Positions 9,312 to 18,578 are shown, counted from the first letter of the stretch. The stretch: DNA of 64,000 bases from Streptococcus gallolyticus subsp. gallolyticus DSM 16831 (GCF_002000985.1 NZ_CP018822.1:1568001-1632000), one strand, 5' to 3'. A program made the numbers and translations. The notes: a model not told the origin generated them from the sequence alone.

Positions 9312-10961
9312 TTAATCTTTGTAAGCGTAAGTGAAATCTACTGTCAAACCAGTTGAATTGCGGACAAGTCCTTTGATTGAAGGATTTTGTAGCCATTCAG
9401 TACTACGGAAGTAGATTGGATTGTAATGAGCGCCGTCGTAAAGGGCTTTTTCAGCAGCTTTGTAATCGTCAGCGGCTGCATTTGTATCCAAAGCATCTGT
9501 TGTAATGGCTTTGTTGTATGCTTCATCGAATTCCGAACTTGACACTTTACCATAGTTGTATGCTGAAGTTGATGAGAACAATCCATAGAATGTAGAACCT
9601 TCTGGATAGTCACCACCCCATGACACAAGAGCGACTTCAAAGTTTTGGTTTTTAGTATCTTCAAGACGTTGTTTGAAGGTAACGAATTTCTCTTCAATCT
9701 TCAATCCTGGTAGAGCATCTTCCCAACTTTGTTTGATATAGTCAACAGCTGCTTTGGTAACAGCATCATCAGAATCTGCTGTAATCGTTAATGTGATTGA
9801 GTCAGTTCCTAATTCAGCCAAGCCTTCTTTGAACAATGTTGCTGCTTCATCTTCATCATAACTATATCCTGGTGAAACATATTCTGAAAGGTCTGTGCCG
9901 TCTGTCAACTTAGCTAGACTTGGTGTAACAAGTGATGTTGCTGGTTTAGAACCTGTATCAATAGCTGCTTCGACAACACCTTGGCGGTCAGTTGCCAAGT
10001 TAAGTGCTTGACGAATTTTAGTGTTAGCTAGTGACGGAACTGAGCCAGTTTCGTTATAAACCATGTAAGTTAAACGAGCTTCTTGAACAGCAACGGCATC
10101 TTCATTGCTCTTATTAGCAGCATAGATAGATGATGTTGCTGAAATATTAGCCGTATCTAGCTCACCATTTTTGTACATTTGAACAGCTGTGTCTGCTTTT
10201 TTAATCGCTTGAACATTTACAGTTTCAGTTTTGACATTGTCAGCATCCCAATAGTATTTATTTTTTACCAACTTGAAGCTACCGTCACTACCGTTCCAAT
10301 CTTCAACAGTATATGGGCCTGAGTAGATTTGGTCATCTGATGTTGTTCCATAATCACTGCCTTCTTCTTCAACGAATGATTTTTTCTGTGGCATAAAGTT
10401 AGCAAAAGCAAGATAGTATTTGAACTGTGGACATGGGCTTGTCAAAGTAAATGTGATTGTATTGCCATCAGCTTTAACACCTAATTGACTAAGGTCAGTA
10501 ATTTCACCTGAATTAATCTTATCGGCATTTTCAAGATGAGACTCTACTGCCAAATAAGCATATTCAGAAGCTGTCGCTGGATCAACGATACGTTGCCAAG
10601 TGTAAACAAAATCATCTGCTGTCAAATCACTGCCGTCTGACCATTTGAGATCATCACGTAAAGTAGCTGTATAAGTCAACCCATCATCTGAAATCTCAAC
10701 GCTTTTTGCCAAATCTGGTTGTGGGGCACCATTTTCATCTACACGAAGCAGGTTACTTGATGAATTTCCGATAGCAAGCGCTGAATATTGATCGGTATTT
10801 TTTGAAATATCTAGTGTTAAAATTTCAGTTGGTGTGTACCAATTAATCTCGTTACTAGATGACGATGATGAACTACTGTTTCCACATGCGGCTAAAAGAG
10901 CAGCTGACGCCAAACTAACTACTCCCAAACCAACACGCTTCCAAGTTGATTTAAACTCCAT
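9312..10961 (-). CDS. Oligopeptide ABC transporter substrate-binding lipoprotein (copy 2)
   Basis: This 549-residue tandem paralog is nearly colinear with copy 1: lipobox LAAC, serine tether, then an SBP family 5 domain sharing long stretches such as EEKFVTFKQRLEDTKNQNF and DDYKAAEKALYD. The differences lie mainly in the middle (for example TSPCPQFKYYLAF against SDPSPQFMSLLSF), which could change peptide preference. That is inference. Copy 2 also has a Cys inside the mature domain. The ATG at 10961 follows GGAGG. It is transcribed from its own promoter and terminated before copy 1. Confidence 0.93.
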   Translation of the reverse strand: MEFKSTWKRVGLGVVSLASAALLAACGNSSSSSSSSNEINWYTPTEILTLDISKNTDQYSALAIGNSSSNLLRVDENGAPQPDLAKSVEISDDGLTYTATLRDDLKWSDGSDLTADDFVYTWQRIVDPATASEYAYLAVESHLENADKINSGEITDLSQLGVKADGNTITFTLTSPCPQFKYYLAFANFMPQKKSFVEEEGSDYGTTSDDQIYSGPYTVEDWNGSDGSFKLVKNKYYWDADNVKTETVNVQAIKKADTAVQMYKNGELDTANISATSSIYAANKSNEDAVAVQEARLTYMVYNETGSVPSLANTKIRQALNLATDRQGVVEAAIDTGSKPATSLVTPSLAKLTDGTDLSEYVSPGYSYDEDEAATLFKEGLAELGTDSITLTITADSDDAVTKAAVDYIKQSWEDALPGLKIEEKFVTFKQRLEDTKNQNFEVALVSWGGDYPEGSTFYGLFSSTSAYNYGKVSSSEFDEAYNKAITTDALDTNAAADDYKAAEKALYDGAHYNPIYFRSTEWLQNPSIKGLVRNSTGLTVDFTYAYKD

Positions 10962-11003
10962 AATGGTTCCTCCTAACCATAACTTTCTTTCAGTATGTTA
11001 AGT

Positions 11004-11032
11004 ATTATAACACACCGTTTTTGAAAAATACA
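11004..11032 (-). promoter_or_regulatory. Promoter of lipoprotein gene copy 2
   Basis: The minus strand has TATAAT at 11004-11009 within the same sequence block as copy 1's promoter. The block shared by both extends into the leader (CTTTCTTTC.GTATGTTA read on the plus strand). Bases 11040-11300 contain nothing else I recognise. Confidence 0.62.
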
Positions 11033-11309
11033 GAAAATTTTAAAATTAATAAATATTTCAAAAAGTGTTTTTCTGAAAGAAAAATGAAAGAAAAATAGAC
11101 TTATTTCATAAGAAAATCAGCCTATATTCCCTAAAAAGATAGTTTTTAAGAGCTTCTAAAAATAACTAGCTATCATTTTTACGAAATATTAAAAGTCATT
11201 TATCCCTGCTGCTGCTTTGAAACTGCTGAAATAATCTGACATCATTTTTATCATAAATACAATAGTTTGCATGATATGTCATTTGAAAACACTTACTTTC
11301 AGGATATGG

Positions 11310-11366
11310 TTAACAGTGCAATCTTTTTGTGTTATACTAAGAATGCTTATAATAAGAATTCTTAGT
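11310..11366 (+). promoter_or_regulatory. Promoter and likely MarR operator
   Basis: A -35 TTAACA (11310-11315) and extended -10 TGTTATACT (-10 at 11333-11338) are 17 bases apart. The inverted repeat ACTAAGAAT (11336-11344) / ATTCTTAGT (11358-11366) begins inside the -10, and CTTATAATAAG lies between its arms. A palindrome covering -10 and +1 directly before a marR gene is the usual layout for autorepression. Confidence 0.65.
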
Positions 11367-11386
11367 ATTTTACTAAAGGAGGTTAC

Positions 11387-11821
11387 ATGACATTACATTA
11401 TCAACTAATGCGCACCCATACAGCGCTTGGGCGTCGCATTTTTGCGAGAGCACAAAAAGAGCTTGGTTTGTCATCTGGTCAACCCAAAGTGCTTGATGCC
11501 CTTCTTGAAAATGAGGGAAGCGACCAGAAAACATTAGCCAAACTCTGTGAAATCGAGCAAGCAACGCTCGGAAATATTATTATGCGAATGGAAGAAAATG
11601 GGCTTGTTGAACGTCGGCAAAAAGCTGGCAATCGTCGTTCTTTTTATGTTTATCTGACAGAACACGGAAAGACTGTTGCTGAACAAATGAAAGTCATTTT
11701 CGACGAAGAGGATACCAACGCTCTCCAACTCCTATCAAAAGACGAACAGCAATTAGCTGAAGAATTACTTGATAAGATTTGGCAAGGTATCGATAATATT
11801 TCTGGAGGTGATAAAGCATGA
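11387..11821 (+). CDS. MarR-family transcriptional regulator
   Basis: The 144-residue protein has a winged helix-turn-helix: LAKLCEIEQATLGNIIMRMEE as recognition region, then ERRQKAGNRRSFYVYLTEHGK as wing. Helical dimerisation ends flank it. It probably represses its own two-gene operon through the palindrome at 11336-11366. The start follows AAAGGAGG. Its stop overlaps the next ATG (ATGA), so the YczE-family membrane protein is co-translated and is likely the regulated function. The inducing ligand is unknown. Confidence 0.88.
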   Translation: MTLHYQLMRTHTALGRRIFARAQKELGLSSGQPKVLDALLENEGSDQKTLAKLCEIEQATLGNIIMRMEENGLVERRQKAGNRRSFYVYLTEHGKTVAEQMKVIFDEEDTNALQLLSKDEQQLAEELLDKIWQGIDNISGGDKA

Positions 11822-12471
11822 GAGATCACCTTTCCAAACGACTTATCATGTATTTTCTTGGGCTTTTCACAATGACAATCGGGGTTGCCTTATCTGTTAA
11901 GTCTAACCTTGGGGTGTCACCCGTTAGCTCAATCCCCTACACGATGACTTGTATTTGGGGAATTGAAATGGGGAAAGCAACGATTATTTTCCATTGTTTT
12001 TTGGTTTTGTTGCAAATGATTTTGCTTAGAAGAAATTTTAAACCTATTAATTTGCTCCAAATTCTTGTCGGTATTGTTTTTGGGTATTTTACAACATTTT
12101 GTAACTGGGGTGTTTCTTTCTTACCGACTCCTGAAAATTTGGTGATTCGTCTATTGATGATGTTAATTTCAACTGTTATCATTGCTTTTGGGATTTTCAT
12201 GTATTTACCACCTAATATCATGCCACTTGCTGGTGAGGGGGCAATGAAAGCTGTCTCTGATGTTACTGGTATCGCTTTTCCAAAGGTCAAAGTCGGCTTT
12301 GATATTACAATGGTTGTCATTTCCTTGATTTCATGCCTTATCTTTATCAAAGGCTTGGGAAGTGTGGGAATCGGCACAATTGTTGCGGCTTTTCTAGTCG
12401 GCTCGATTCTTAACGTTATTGAAAATTTCCTTGGCAACTACCGTGATAAATGGCTAGGAATAAAAAATTAG
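11818..12471 (+). CDS. YczE/YitT-like integral membrane protein
   Basis: The 217-residue protein has about five hydrophobic helices and begins with SKRLIMYFLGLFTMTIGVAL followed by KSNLGVSP, features of the YczE family. Bacillus yczE lies in the surfactin region and is needed there by an unclear route; no transported substrate is established. Here it is coupled to a MarR regulator, suggesting induction by a small molecule. A bidirectional terminator follows at 12483-12518. Confidence 0.78.
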   Translation: MRDHLSKRLIMYFLGLFTMTIGVALSVKSNLGVSPVSSIPYTMTCIWGIEMGKATIIFHCFLVLLQMILLRRNFKPINLLQILVGIVFGYFTTFCNWGVSFLPTPENLVIRLLMMLISTVIIAFGIFMYLPPNIMPLAGEGAMKAVSDVTGIAFPKVKVGFDITMVVISLISCLIFIKGLGSVGIGTIVAAFLVGSILNVIENFLGNYRDKWLGIKN

Positions 12472-12482
12472 ATAACCAACCA

Positions 12483-12518
12483 AAAAAAGGTCGGCAGAAT
12501 CATATCTGCTGACCTTTA
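12483..12518. terminator. Bidirectional terminator between convergent yczE-like and sulP genes
   Basis: AAAAGGTCGGCAGA pairs with TCTGCTGACCTTT, with A and T tracts on both sides. Confidence 0.85.
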
Positions 12519-12529
12519 TCTATATAACC

Positions 12530-14185
12530 TTAAGCGAGGCTTGCTGCGCGTTTAAGGGATGCATCGATATTTTCGCAAAGGTTTTCTTGACCGACTTTTT
12601 CAATAAACCCTGCTTTTTCCATAACGTGGTAAGGTTGTTTGTTAACGTGAGAAAGAATCAATGTCATGCCACGTTTTTGGCAAATTTCTAGTGTTTCTTC
12701 GAGTGCTTCTAATCCTGAAATATCCATGGCAGGAACGTTACGCATGCGAAGAATCAAGACATTTTTACCTTCTTCATGGTTAAAATTAAGGAAGTCATTT
12801 GCGGCACCAAAGAACAATGAACCAAAGATTTCGTAAACGACGGTGTTGTTTGGCACGTGTTTCAAATCAGTATTTTCAGAAAGTTCATTATCATCAAGGC
12901 TGTCTTTATCGACCCATTGGCGAACAGCTGCTACATCTGACATACGTTTTAGGAACAAGAAAGCTGCTAAAACCATGCCAAATTCGATAGCTACGACGAG
13001 GTCGAAGAATACTGTCAACACAAGTGTAATGACCAAAACAGCAATATCACTCTTAGGTGCTTTTTTAAGCATATGAACAAATGTGCGCCAACCGCTCATG
13101 TTGTAAGCCACCATAATCAAGATTGATGCTAAACAACTCATTGGAATCAGTGATGCATATGGCATTAAGAACAACAAAATCAAAAGAAGAGTCACGGCGT
13201 GCATCATACCAGCGATTGGGGTACGTCCACCATTTTTAACATTAGCTGCTGTACGTGCAATGGCACCTGTTGCAGGAATACCACCAAACAAAGCAGACAT
13301 CATGTTACCAACACCTTGTCCGACCAATTCGGCATTTGAACGATGATGACTACCAATCATCCCGTCAGAAACCACACATGATAAAAGTGATTCAATAGAA
13401 GCCAAAATCGCAATGGTAAAGGCTGGTGAAATCATTTGACGGATAAGACCGAATGATAATTGCGGCATTGTAAATGTTGGAAGCCCAGCCTTGATAGTGT
13501 ACAAATCACCGATTGTTTTGACAGATGAGATGTGCCCCAAACCAACAATGGCTGTTGTGACAATAATCGCGACCAGTGAACCCGGGATTTTTTGAGAAAC
13601 ACGTGGCCAGAAGATTTGGATTAGTAAGGCGATCAAACCAATCAACAACGTTGGCCAATGAATAGTATTGATATGTTGTGCATAAGCTATCATTTTTTCA
13701 GCAAATTCTGCTGGAACAGCACCCATGCTCAATCCGAAGAAATCTTTAAGTTGCCCAACCAAGATTCCGACAGCAATTCCCAAAGTAAAACCAACTGTGA
13801 TTGTTTTAGGGATGAATTTAATCAAATCACCGAAGTGTAATAACCCCATGACAATCATCATGATACCAGCTAAGAATGTTGCAATGGTAAGACCTGCCAT
13901 ACCATATTGTGCAATAATTCCATAGATGATAACAACGAATGCGGCTGTCGGTCCACCGATTTGGACACGGCTACCTCCTAAAAATGAAATAAAAAAACCT
14001 GCAACAACAGCAGTATAAAGACCTTGTTCTGGATTAACACCTGACGCAATCGCTAAGGCAATTGACAACGGTAAGGCAATGATTGCCACAATAATCCCTG
14101 CAACAAGGTCTTTTGCAAACTGCGCACCCGTATAATTCTTAAGAGTACTGAACAGTTTAGGTTTAATATACTTAAAAGCGTCCAC
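12530..14185 (-). CDS. SulP/SLC26-family anion transporter with STAS domain
   Basis: The 551-residue protein starts with about 11-12 hydrophobic helices carrying SulP hallmarks (GLYTAVVAGF, GGSRVQIGGPTAAF, GGIPATGAIARTAAN) and ends in a cytosolic STAS domain (about 435-551) with the DISGLEALEE loop. SulP proteins exchange or co-transport sulfate, bicarbonate or dicarboxylates; the substrate cannot be assigned here. The gene stands alone. Upstream, GTTCTC/GAGAAC forms a short hairpin near 14210-14230 in the leader. Confidence 0.9.
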   Translation of the reverse strand: MDAFKYIKPKLFSTLKNYTGAQFAKDLVAGIIVAIIALPLSIALAIASGVNPEQGLYTAVVAGFFISFLGGSRVQIGGPTAAFVVIIYGIIAQYGMAGLTIATFLAGIMMIVMGLLHFGDLIKFIPKTITVGFTLGIAVGILVGQLKDFFGLSMGAVPAEFAEKMIAYAQHINTIHWPTLLIGLIALLIQIFWPRVSQKIPGSLVAIIVTTAIVGLGHISSVKTIGDLYTIKAGLPTFTMPQLSFGLIRQMISPAFTIAILASIESLLSCVVSDGMIGSHHRSNAELVGQGVGNMMSALFGGIPATGAIARTAANVKNGGRTPIAGMMHAVTLLLILLFLMPYASLIPMSCLASILIMVAYNMSGWRTFVHMLKKAPKSDIAVLVITLVLTVFFDLVVAIEFGMVLAAFLFLKRMSDVAAVRQWVDKDSLDDNELSENTDLKHVPNNTVVYEIFGSLFFGAANDFLNFNHEEGKNVLILRMRNVPAMDISGLEALEETLEICQKRGMTLILSHVNKQPYHVMEKAGFIEKVGQENLCENIDASLKRAASLA

Positions 14186-14412
14186 TTTTTTCCTCCTAAA
14201 TTTATTTGTTCTCAGACGCTTACGAGAACTTCACAATACCATTTTATCACACAAAAAATGAAAACTCTAGGTCTCTTGGGATAAAAAAGGCTGTTATTTG
14301 GGATTTTTTGCCGTTTTATGGCATGGATTTGCTTCTTGGAATCAAAAAATATCCCAGAGGATAAATGTAAGTGCTACACGCGCCTATATCCCCTGAGACG
14401 TATTTCAATATT

Positions 14413-14856
14413 TTATTTCCAATGTTTCAATTGTGACAAATAAGCATCAAATTGCAAACGACGTTCCTCATCAGAAAGATTGTCAGGATTTGGCATATTT
14501 GCCACTAGATAATCAAGTAATGAGTCTTTTGTCGTGTAAACAAACGCACCGTCTGCATAGCACCATTTGCAATAATCTTCGTTGAAGTTCCCATCTGTCT
14601 CACGACTGATGACCTCATCTTCTGTCAAAGGCATGCCACAACATTGACAAATCAGCTGACGCGGTGAGCCAAGCAGGGTGTTAATCGATACATTAAATTC
14701 TTTTGAAAGCAATTTTAAGGTATCCGTATTTGGTTGTGTCTCACCTGTTTCCCAACGACTAACCGCTTGCCTCGTCACCAAAACACGCGCTGCTAATTCT
14801 TCTTGCGTTAACTGATATTTGTCACGCAAATTTTTCAATACTTCTTGAATCTCCAT
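14413..14856 (-). CDS. XRE-type HTH regulator with C-terminal zinc ribbon
   Basis: Residues 1-60 are a Cro/C1-type helix-turn-helix (YQLTQEELAARVLVTRQAVSRWE). After a short linker comes CQCCGMPL, then CKWC about 27 residues later, a four-cysteine arrangement matching the putative zinc-ribbon family Zn_ribbon_2 (CxxCGMPL). The combination is common in Firmicute one-domain sensors, but the signal is unknown. It is monocistronic, with an AAGGAG ribosome site. Confidence 0.85.
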   Translation of the reverse strand: MEIQEVLKNLRDKYQLTQEELAARVLVTRQAVSRWETGETQPNTDTLKLLSKEFNVSINTLLGSPRQLICQCCGMPLTEDEVISRETDGNFNEDYCKWCYADGAFVYTTKDSLLDYLVANMPNPDNLSDEERRLQFDAYLSQLKHWK

Positions 14857-14981
14857 AATAATAATCTCCTTTTAACGTCTTCTTTTTCATTATGCCATAA
14901 AATCCCACTTTGACAAGCAACTCGCTGTTACTATTGGGGGCGTTCCATTAACTTTTCTATAATTGGGGGATTCCTTATTTC

Positions 14982-15830
14982 TTAAAATTCAATAACATGG
15001 GGTTGAATATCTGAATCGTGATTTGCCAAAGATTCAATACAATTAGGGTCTAAACTTTGTTCTCTAATCCAAGCTAACGACTGACGTTGTTTTTCTCTGT
15101 CGGCAGCAATACCTGATGTAATCATTTGTTCCCAACTTTTTGTCGCATAACCGCCATCTGAAAATAATAGGACAAATTTGCCTTCGTCATTTTTAACTTT
15201 TACAGCAAATAAGCCATCTGCATGCCCTGGGATACTAATTAATTCAATCGAACCATCACCCAGCAAGTCATAAGATTTTGAAAATGCTCCTTGAGTGTCA
15301 TTCCAATCAAAGGCAGTAAGATTAACGCCTTCCCACCAAGTTTTTCGATAACGGACTCTATTCGTTAATTTTTGAGCAAATGCCACTTCGTCAGCTGATA
15401 CCAGAAATTTTTTAGCGTTGCTTACTTGTTTTAAACCATTAGCATGGTCACAATCAAGATGTGTCAAAAGCACCGCATCAAGGTCTGAATCTTTGATTCC
15501 TAGCTTTAATAGTTGTTCATCAATACATTGTCCCAACCCAACTTTTCCTTGATTAATTTTGTAAAGTAATCTACTATCTAGTGATTTTATTTGTGCTTTT
15601 TTATCAAAAACACCGTTCGGGCTCATGTCTCGTGACCAGCCAGTATCAACAAGAAACGTTCCTTTTGGGTGTTCAATTAGATATGAAGAAACAGGAAGCC
15701 AAATGCGGTCTTCTTTTTTGCCAAAGATACCTGATGCTTCAATCACACTACAGTCATCTCCACCAAAAGGTAATTTGGGAGCGACACAAACTTCACCAGT
15801 ATGAAAAACATGAATTTTAATTTTTCCCAT
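14982..15830 (-). CDS. Metallo-beta-lactamase-fold hydrolase, AHL-lactonase-like
   Basis: The 282-residue protein has the metal motif THLDCDHANG (HxDxDH), a downstream histidine in IPGHADG, the bridging Asp in LFSDGGY and NHD near the C-terminus. This follows the pattern of the N-acyl-homoserine-lactonase branch (AttM/AiiA-like). Streptococci do not make acyl-homoserine lactones, so the substrate may be another lactone or an interspecies signal; function is inferred from fold only. A -10 TATAAT near 15880 and GGGAGG before the ATG suggest its own promoter. A TetR gene lies just upstream on the same strand. Confidence 0.8.
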   Translation of the reverse strand: MGKIKIHVFHTGEVCVAPKLPFGGDDCSVIEASGIFGKKEDRIWLPVSSYLIEHPKGTFLVDTGWSRDMSPNGVFDKKAQIKSLDSRLLYKINQGKVGLGQCIDEQLLKLGIKDSDLDAVLLTHLDCDHANGLKQVSNAKKFLVSADEVAFAQKLTNRVRYRKTWWEGVNLTAFDWNDTQGAFSKSYDLLGDGSIELISIPGHADGLFAVKVKNDEGKFVLLFSDGGYATKSWEQMITSGIAADREKQRQSLAWIREQSLDPNCIESLANHDSDIQPHVIEF

Positions 15831-15925
15831 AAGACTATTCCCTCCCTTATTGGGTAACTAACTTTTATTGGCTTTATTATAAAACAAAGACTGTTTCATT
15901 CACACTACACAAATGACAAATGTGT

Positions 15926-16468
15926 TCAAAGTTCTAAAAGTTTTACGATAGATTCGAGAGCTTGAGCAATCAACTTTTTCATTTCTTCGGTATTAACCTT
16001 GCTTGGATTTTGCATCCAGTAAGAATAAGCACTAATCGTTGCAGAAGCAAGCATTTCAGCTATCAAATCATAATTTGGTAAGGAAATTTTATCAGGATAA
16101 CGTTTTTTAAAATTTTGTTTAATGGCTGCTTTCCATTTATCAATAAACCTAAGATTTGGCTGACGAATTAGAAAAGTATCGAAAGTGTCCCAATGTGCTT
16201 GAATGTAACATTGCGTTGCATCAAGAAATTCAGCAAAAATCATTTTTTCAATATCACCATCAGCAATCTCATTGACCACATTTAGCAACCCCATTATCAA
16301 ATTATCCTCAATTTCTGCCTTTAGGTCATCAAGATTGTCATAATAGGTATAAAATGTTGTCCTAGCTATTGGAACAGCAGCACAAAGGTCTTTTATTGTC
16401 ATCATTGCATAGTCCTTTTGAGCGTACTGGCGCACAAAAGTTTGCTGAATATTCTCTTTGGTATCCAT
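15926..16468 (-). CDS. TetR-family transcriptional regulator
   Basis: The N-terminal HTH (YAMMTIKDLCAAVPIARTTFYTYYDNLDDLKAEIE) is typical of the family. The remaining about 120 residues form a helical ligand domain without recognisable signature. It lies 95 bases upstream of the lactonase-like gene, also on the minus strand, and is the best candidate to control it. The ATG at 16468 follows AAAGGAG. Confidence 0.85.
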   Translation of the reverse strand: MDTKENIQQTFVRQYAQKDYAMMTIKDLCAAVPIARTTFYTYYDNLDDLKAEIEDNLIMGLLNVVNEIADGDIEKMIFAEFLDATQCYIQAHWDTFDTFLIRQPNLRFIDKWKAAIKQNFKKRYPDKISLPNYDLIAEMLASATISAYSYWMQNPSKVNTEEMKKLIAQALESIVKLLEL

Positions 16469-16540
16469 TAGACTGCTCCTTTACTTTTATTCGCTAAATT
16501 CTAAAAAGCTATTAGTGATATTATAACATTTTAAGTAAAA

Positions 16541-16568
16541 TAGACTGCAGTTAGTGAGCCACAGTCTG
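16541..16568 (-). terminator. Probable terminator of the guanine-deaminase-like gene
   Basis: AGACTG / CAGTCT form a 6-bp stem followed on the minus strand by ATTTTA. It is weaker than the other terminators here. Confidence 0.45.
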
Positions 16569-16584
16569 ATTGGTATTTGTTCCA

Positions 16585-17049
16585 TTAGTAAAGGTTATGT
16601 GTCATCTCTTGATAATCTTTGAAGAGTTTTAAGCACTCATCGTGGTTTAATTGAACGAGGTAATCTTTGGGGAGATTTTTTCGTCCGCCCATGAGTTCGT
16701 CAAAACGTTGGTCACGAAAGCCAATCATGGCATTGTCAGCAATGGTGCAACCATAATAAACCTTGTCAATATTTGCCCAGAGGCACGCAGCCAAACACAT
16801 TGGACAAGGTGCACCAGTTGTAAATAAAGTTGTTCCTGATAAATCATGTGTGCCAAGTTTTTTACCAGCTTTACGAATTGCCGTCACTTCTCCGTGAGCT
16901 GTTGGGTCATGATGAGCTAGAACCATATTGTGACCGCTAGCAACAATCTCACCGTTTTTTACAATCACAGAACCGAAGGGACCACCGTCACCTTTTTTAA
17001 TACCGTCATAAGCTTCTTGAATCGCTTTTTGCATGTAATCTTCAAGCAT
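16585..17049 (-). CDS. guaD: Nucleoside/guanine deaminase (cytidine deaminase superfamily)
   Basis: The zinc motifs TAHGEVTAIRKA (HxE) and PCPMC are present, with GGPFGSVIVKNGEIV in front. Length (154) and layout match Bacillus GuaD, which deaminates guanine to xanthine, rather than the tRNA deaminase TadA. I start at the ATG at 17049 because GGAG (17060-17063) is 10 bases away; a GTG at 17058 touches that site. Specificity within the family is inferred. Confidence 0.82.
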   Translation of the reverse strand: MLEDYMQKAIQEAYDGIKKGDGGPFGSVIVKNGEIVASGHNMVLAHHDPTAHGEVTAIRKAGKKLGTHDLSGTTLFTTGAPCPMCLAACLWANIDKVYYGCTIADNAMIGFRDQRFDELMGGRKNLPKDYLVQLNHDECLKLFKDYQEMTHNLY

Positions 17050-17166
17050 TTCAAACACGCTCCTTTCACTATTAATATAGCAAAAAATCTAATTTGTAAC
17101 CATTTTTAGACAATTTACAAGGTGATTAGATATTAAGCAATTAATATTTTCAGTAAATACCACTCT

Positions 17167-17616
17167 TCACACTTCCTCTCTTGTTAGCATGACAAGATAC
17201 TCTGTTGTTCCTTCTTCAAATTTCTTTGTGTCGGTTAAGTGAAAGCCATGTGCCTCGTAAAAACGAATGGCATCTTGATTTTTTTCAATTGCCCACAAAA
17301 AGGTAATCGGATAATGTGCCTTAGCGTATTCAATCAAGGCAGAGCCAATGCTCTGATTTTGGAAAAAGTAGTCAACATACAGTTCGACAATTTCATTTCC
17401 CTCTACACGAATGAATCCCTTGACAATCCCGTCATCATAAACCAAAATATTGTCAATAATGCCTTCGTCAATGTATTGCTTCGCAACTGAAATCACTTGT
17501 AGCTCACCAAATGAAAAGTCATCATCTTGAAAAATCGGACGGAATTTTATTCTTTTTACAAAGACAAGGATTTCCGCAATTCGTGAAATATCCTCTTTTC
17601 TCGCTTTTCTTATCAT
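17167..17616 (-). CDS. GNAT-family N-acetyltransferase
   Basis: A single GNAT domain of 149 residues with acetyl-CoA loop YFFQNQSIGSALIEYAKAHY and terminal strand IRFYEAHGFHLTDTKKF. The acceptor is unknown. It is the first of five small GNAT genes between 17.1 and 23.0 kb. Ribosome site AAAAGGAG precedes the ATG. Confidence 0.85.
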   Translation of the reverse strand: MIRKARKEDISRIAEILVFVKRIKFRPIFQDDDFSFGELQVISVAKQYIDEGIIDNILVYDDGIVKGFIRVEGNEIVELYVDYFFQNQSIGSALIEYAKAHYPITFLWAIEKNQDAIRFYEAHGFHLTDTKKFEEGTTEYLVMLTREEV

Positions 17617-17648
17617 ATTTTCTCCTTTTCAATCATTAATACTAAAAA

Positions 17649-18059
17649 CTAAGTCCATAAGGATGTGATAAAAAGCGGTGAGCAATCTTCACTTTTAACA
17701 AAACCACAGTTTTCATAAAAGTTAATTTCTTTATTATATCCAATCACTGCAATCCGCATGAAAGATTTGTATTTTTCCTTTACCATCTGAATCAATTTTC
17801 TACCGATAGCATGTCCTTGATAGTCTGGATCAACAAGTAAATAGTGAATATAGGCATTCATCACCCCATCATCCATGACACAAATCATCCCTATTAATTT
17901 ATCCCCATCCCAAGCCGAATAAACGGTTTTAAAATTCTGCATGGCAAGGACTAATTTTTCAGGAAAATGACCAGATGACCATTCCACCGACAGAAACAAA
18001 CGTTCTAGATCACTACATTTAAAATTTTGAATAGATTTATAATCAATATTTGTCACCAT
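17649..18059 (-). CDS. GNAT-family N-acetyltransferase
   Basis: This 136-residue single-domain protein has LVDPDYQGHAIGRKLIQMVK as CoA motif and INFYENCGFVKS at the end. MVTNIDYKSIQNFKCSDLE and the short length resemble a common streptococcal GNAT subgroup of unknown acceptor. It lies 32 bases upstream of the previous GNAT gene. Confidence 0.84.
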   Translation of the reverse strand: MVTNIDYKSIQNFKCSDLERLFLSVEWSSGHFPEKLVLAMQNFKTVYSAWDGDKLIGMICVMDDGVMNAYIHYLLVDPDYQGHAIGRKLIQMVKEKYKSFMRIAVIGYNKEINFYENCGFVKSEDCSPLFITSLWT

Positions 18060-18110
18060 TTGATATCCTCTTTTCTTTATTCAGCTGTGGCTATGATAGC
18101 ACCACACGCC

Positions 18111-18578
18111 TTAATCTTTATTATAATATTGCATTTCGTCTTGCATTTGACAAAAGCCGTAATTTTCATAGAGCTTTCTTCCTATTTGGGTAGCTTCAAG
18201 CGTAATATGGTCAATGCCTCGTTCTTTTGAATCGGCGATTAGTAAATCTAGCAATTTTGTTGCTATTCCTTTTCTGCGGTGTTCGGGTGCGACATACATA
18301 TTCATGATATAAGCTTTTTTGCCACTTGGATTATGATAAGTCGGCATGACCTGATAATATGACACGGCGCCAGCACCGATGACATTATCATCGGCATTAT
18401 AAACAAGAAAAGCAGTATGATTATCACTAGCCAACGCTTCTTGGTAATAAAGTCTTGACGACTTCTCAACTTCCTTCATATCGACTGATAGGTCTAATTG
18501 GTTGGCTGAACGCAGAACATTTACTCTGGTGGAAACAAGGATTTCCAAATCTGATAAACTTGCTTTTTTAAACTTCAT
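18111..18578 (-). CDS. GNAT-family N-acetyltransferase
   Basis: The 155-residue GNAT domain has the loop VAPEHRRKGIATKLLDLLI (R/QxxGxG-type) and GRKLYENYGF. The start ATG overlaps the stop of the broken transglutaminase gene (ATGA), so the two were probably once translationally coupled. TTAAGGAG lies upstream. Confidence 0.86.
   Translation of the reverse strand: MKFKKASLSDLEILVSTRVNVLRSANQLDLSVDMKEVEKSSRLYYQEALASDNHTAFLVYNADDNVIGAGAVSYYQVMPTYHNPSGKKAYIMNMYVAPEHRRKGIATKLLDLLIADSKERGIDHITLEATQIGRKLYENYGFCQMQDEMQYYNKD

Noticed and set aside
11937..12437. A 166-codon frame antisense to the yczE-like gene
   Set aside because: It is opposite a clear membrane-protein gene, lacks a ribosome site and has a shadow-like composition.
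14931..14975. Two copies of ATTGGGGG near the end of the lactonase-like gene
   Set aside because: Two short words 33 bases apart with no other matching context; probably chance.
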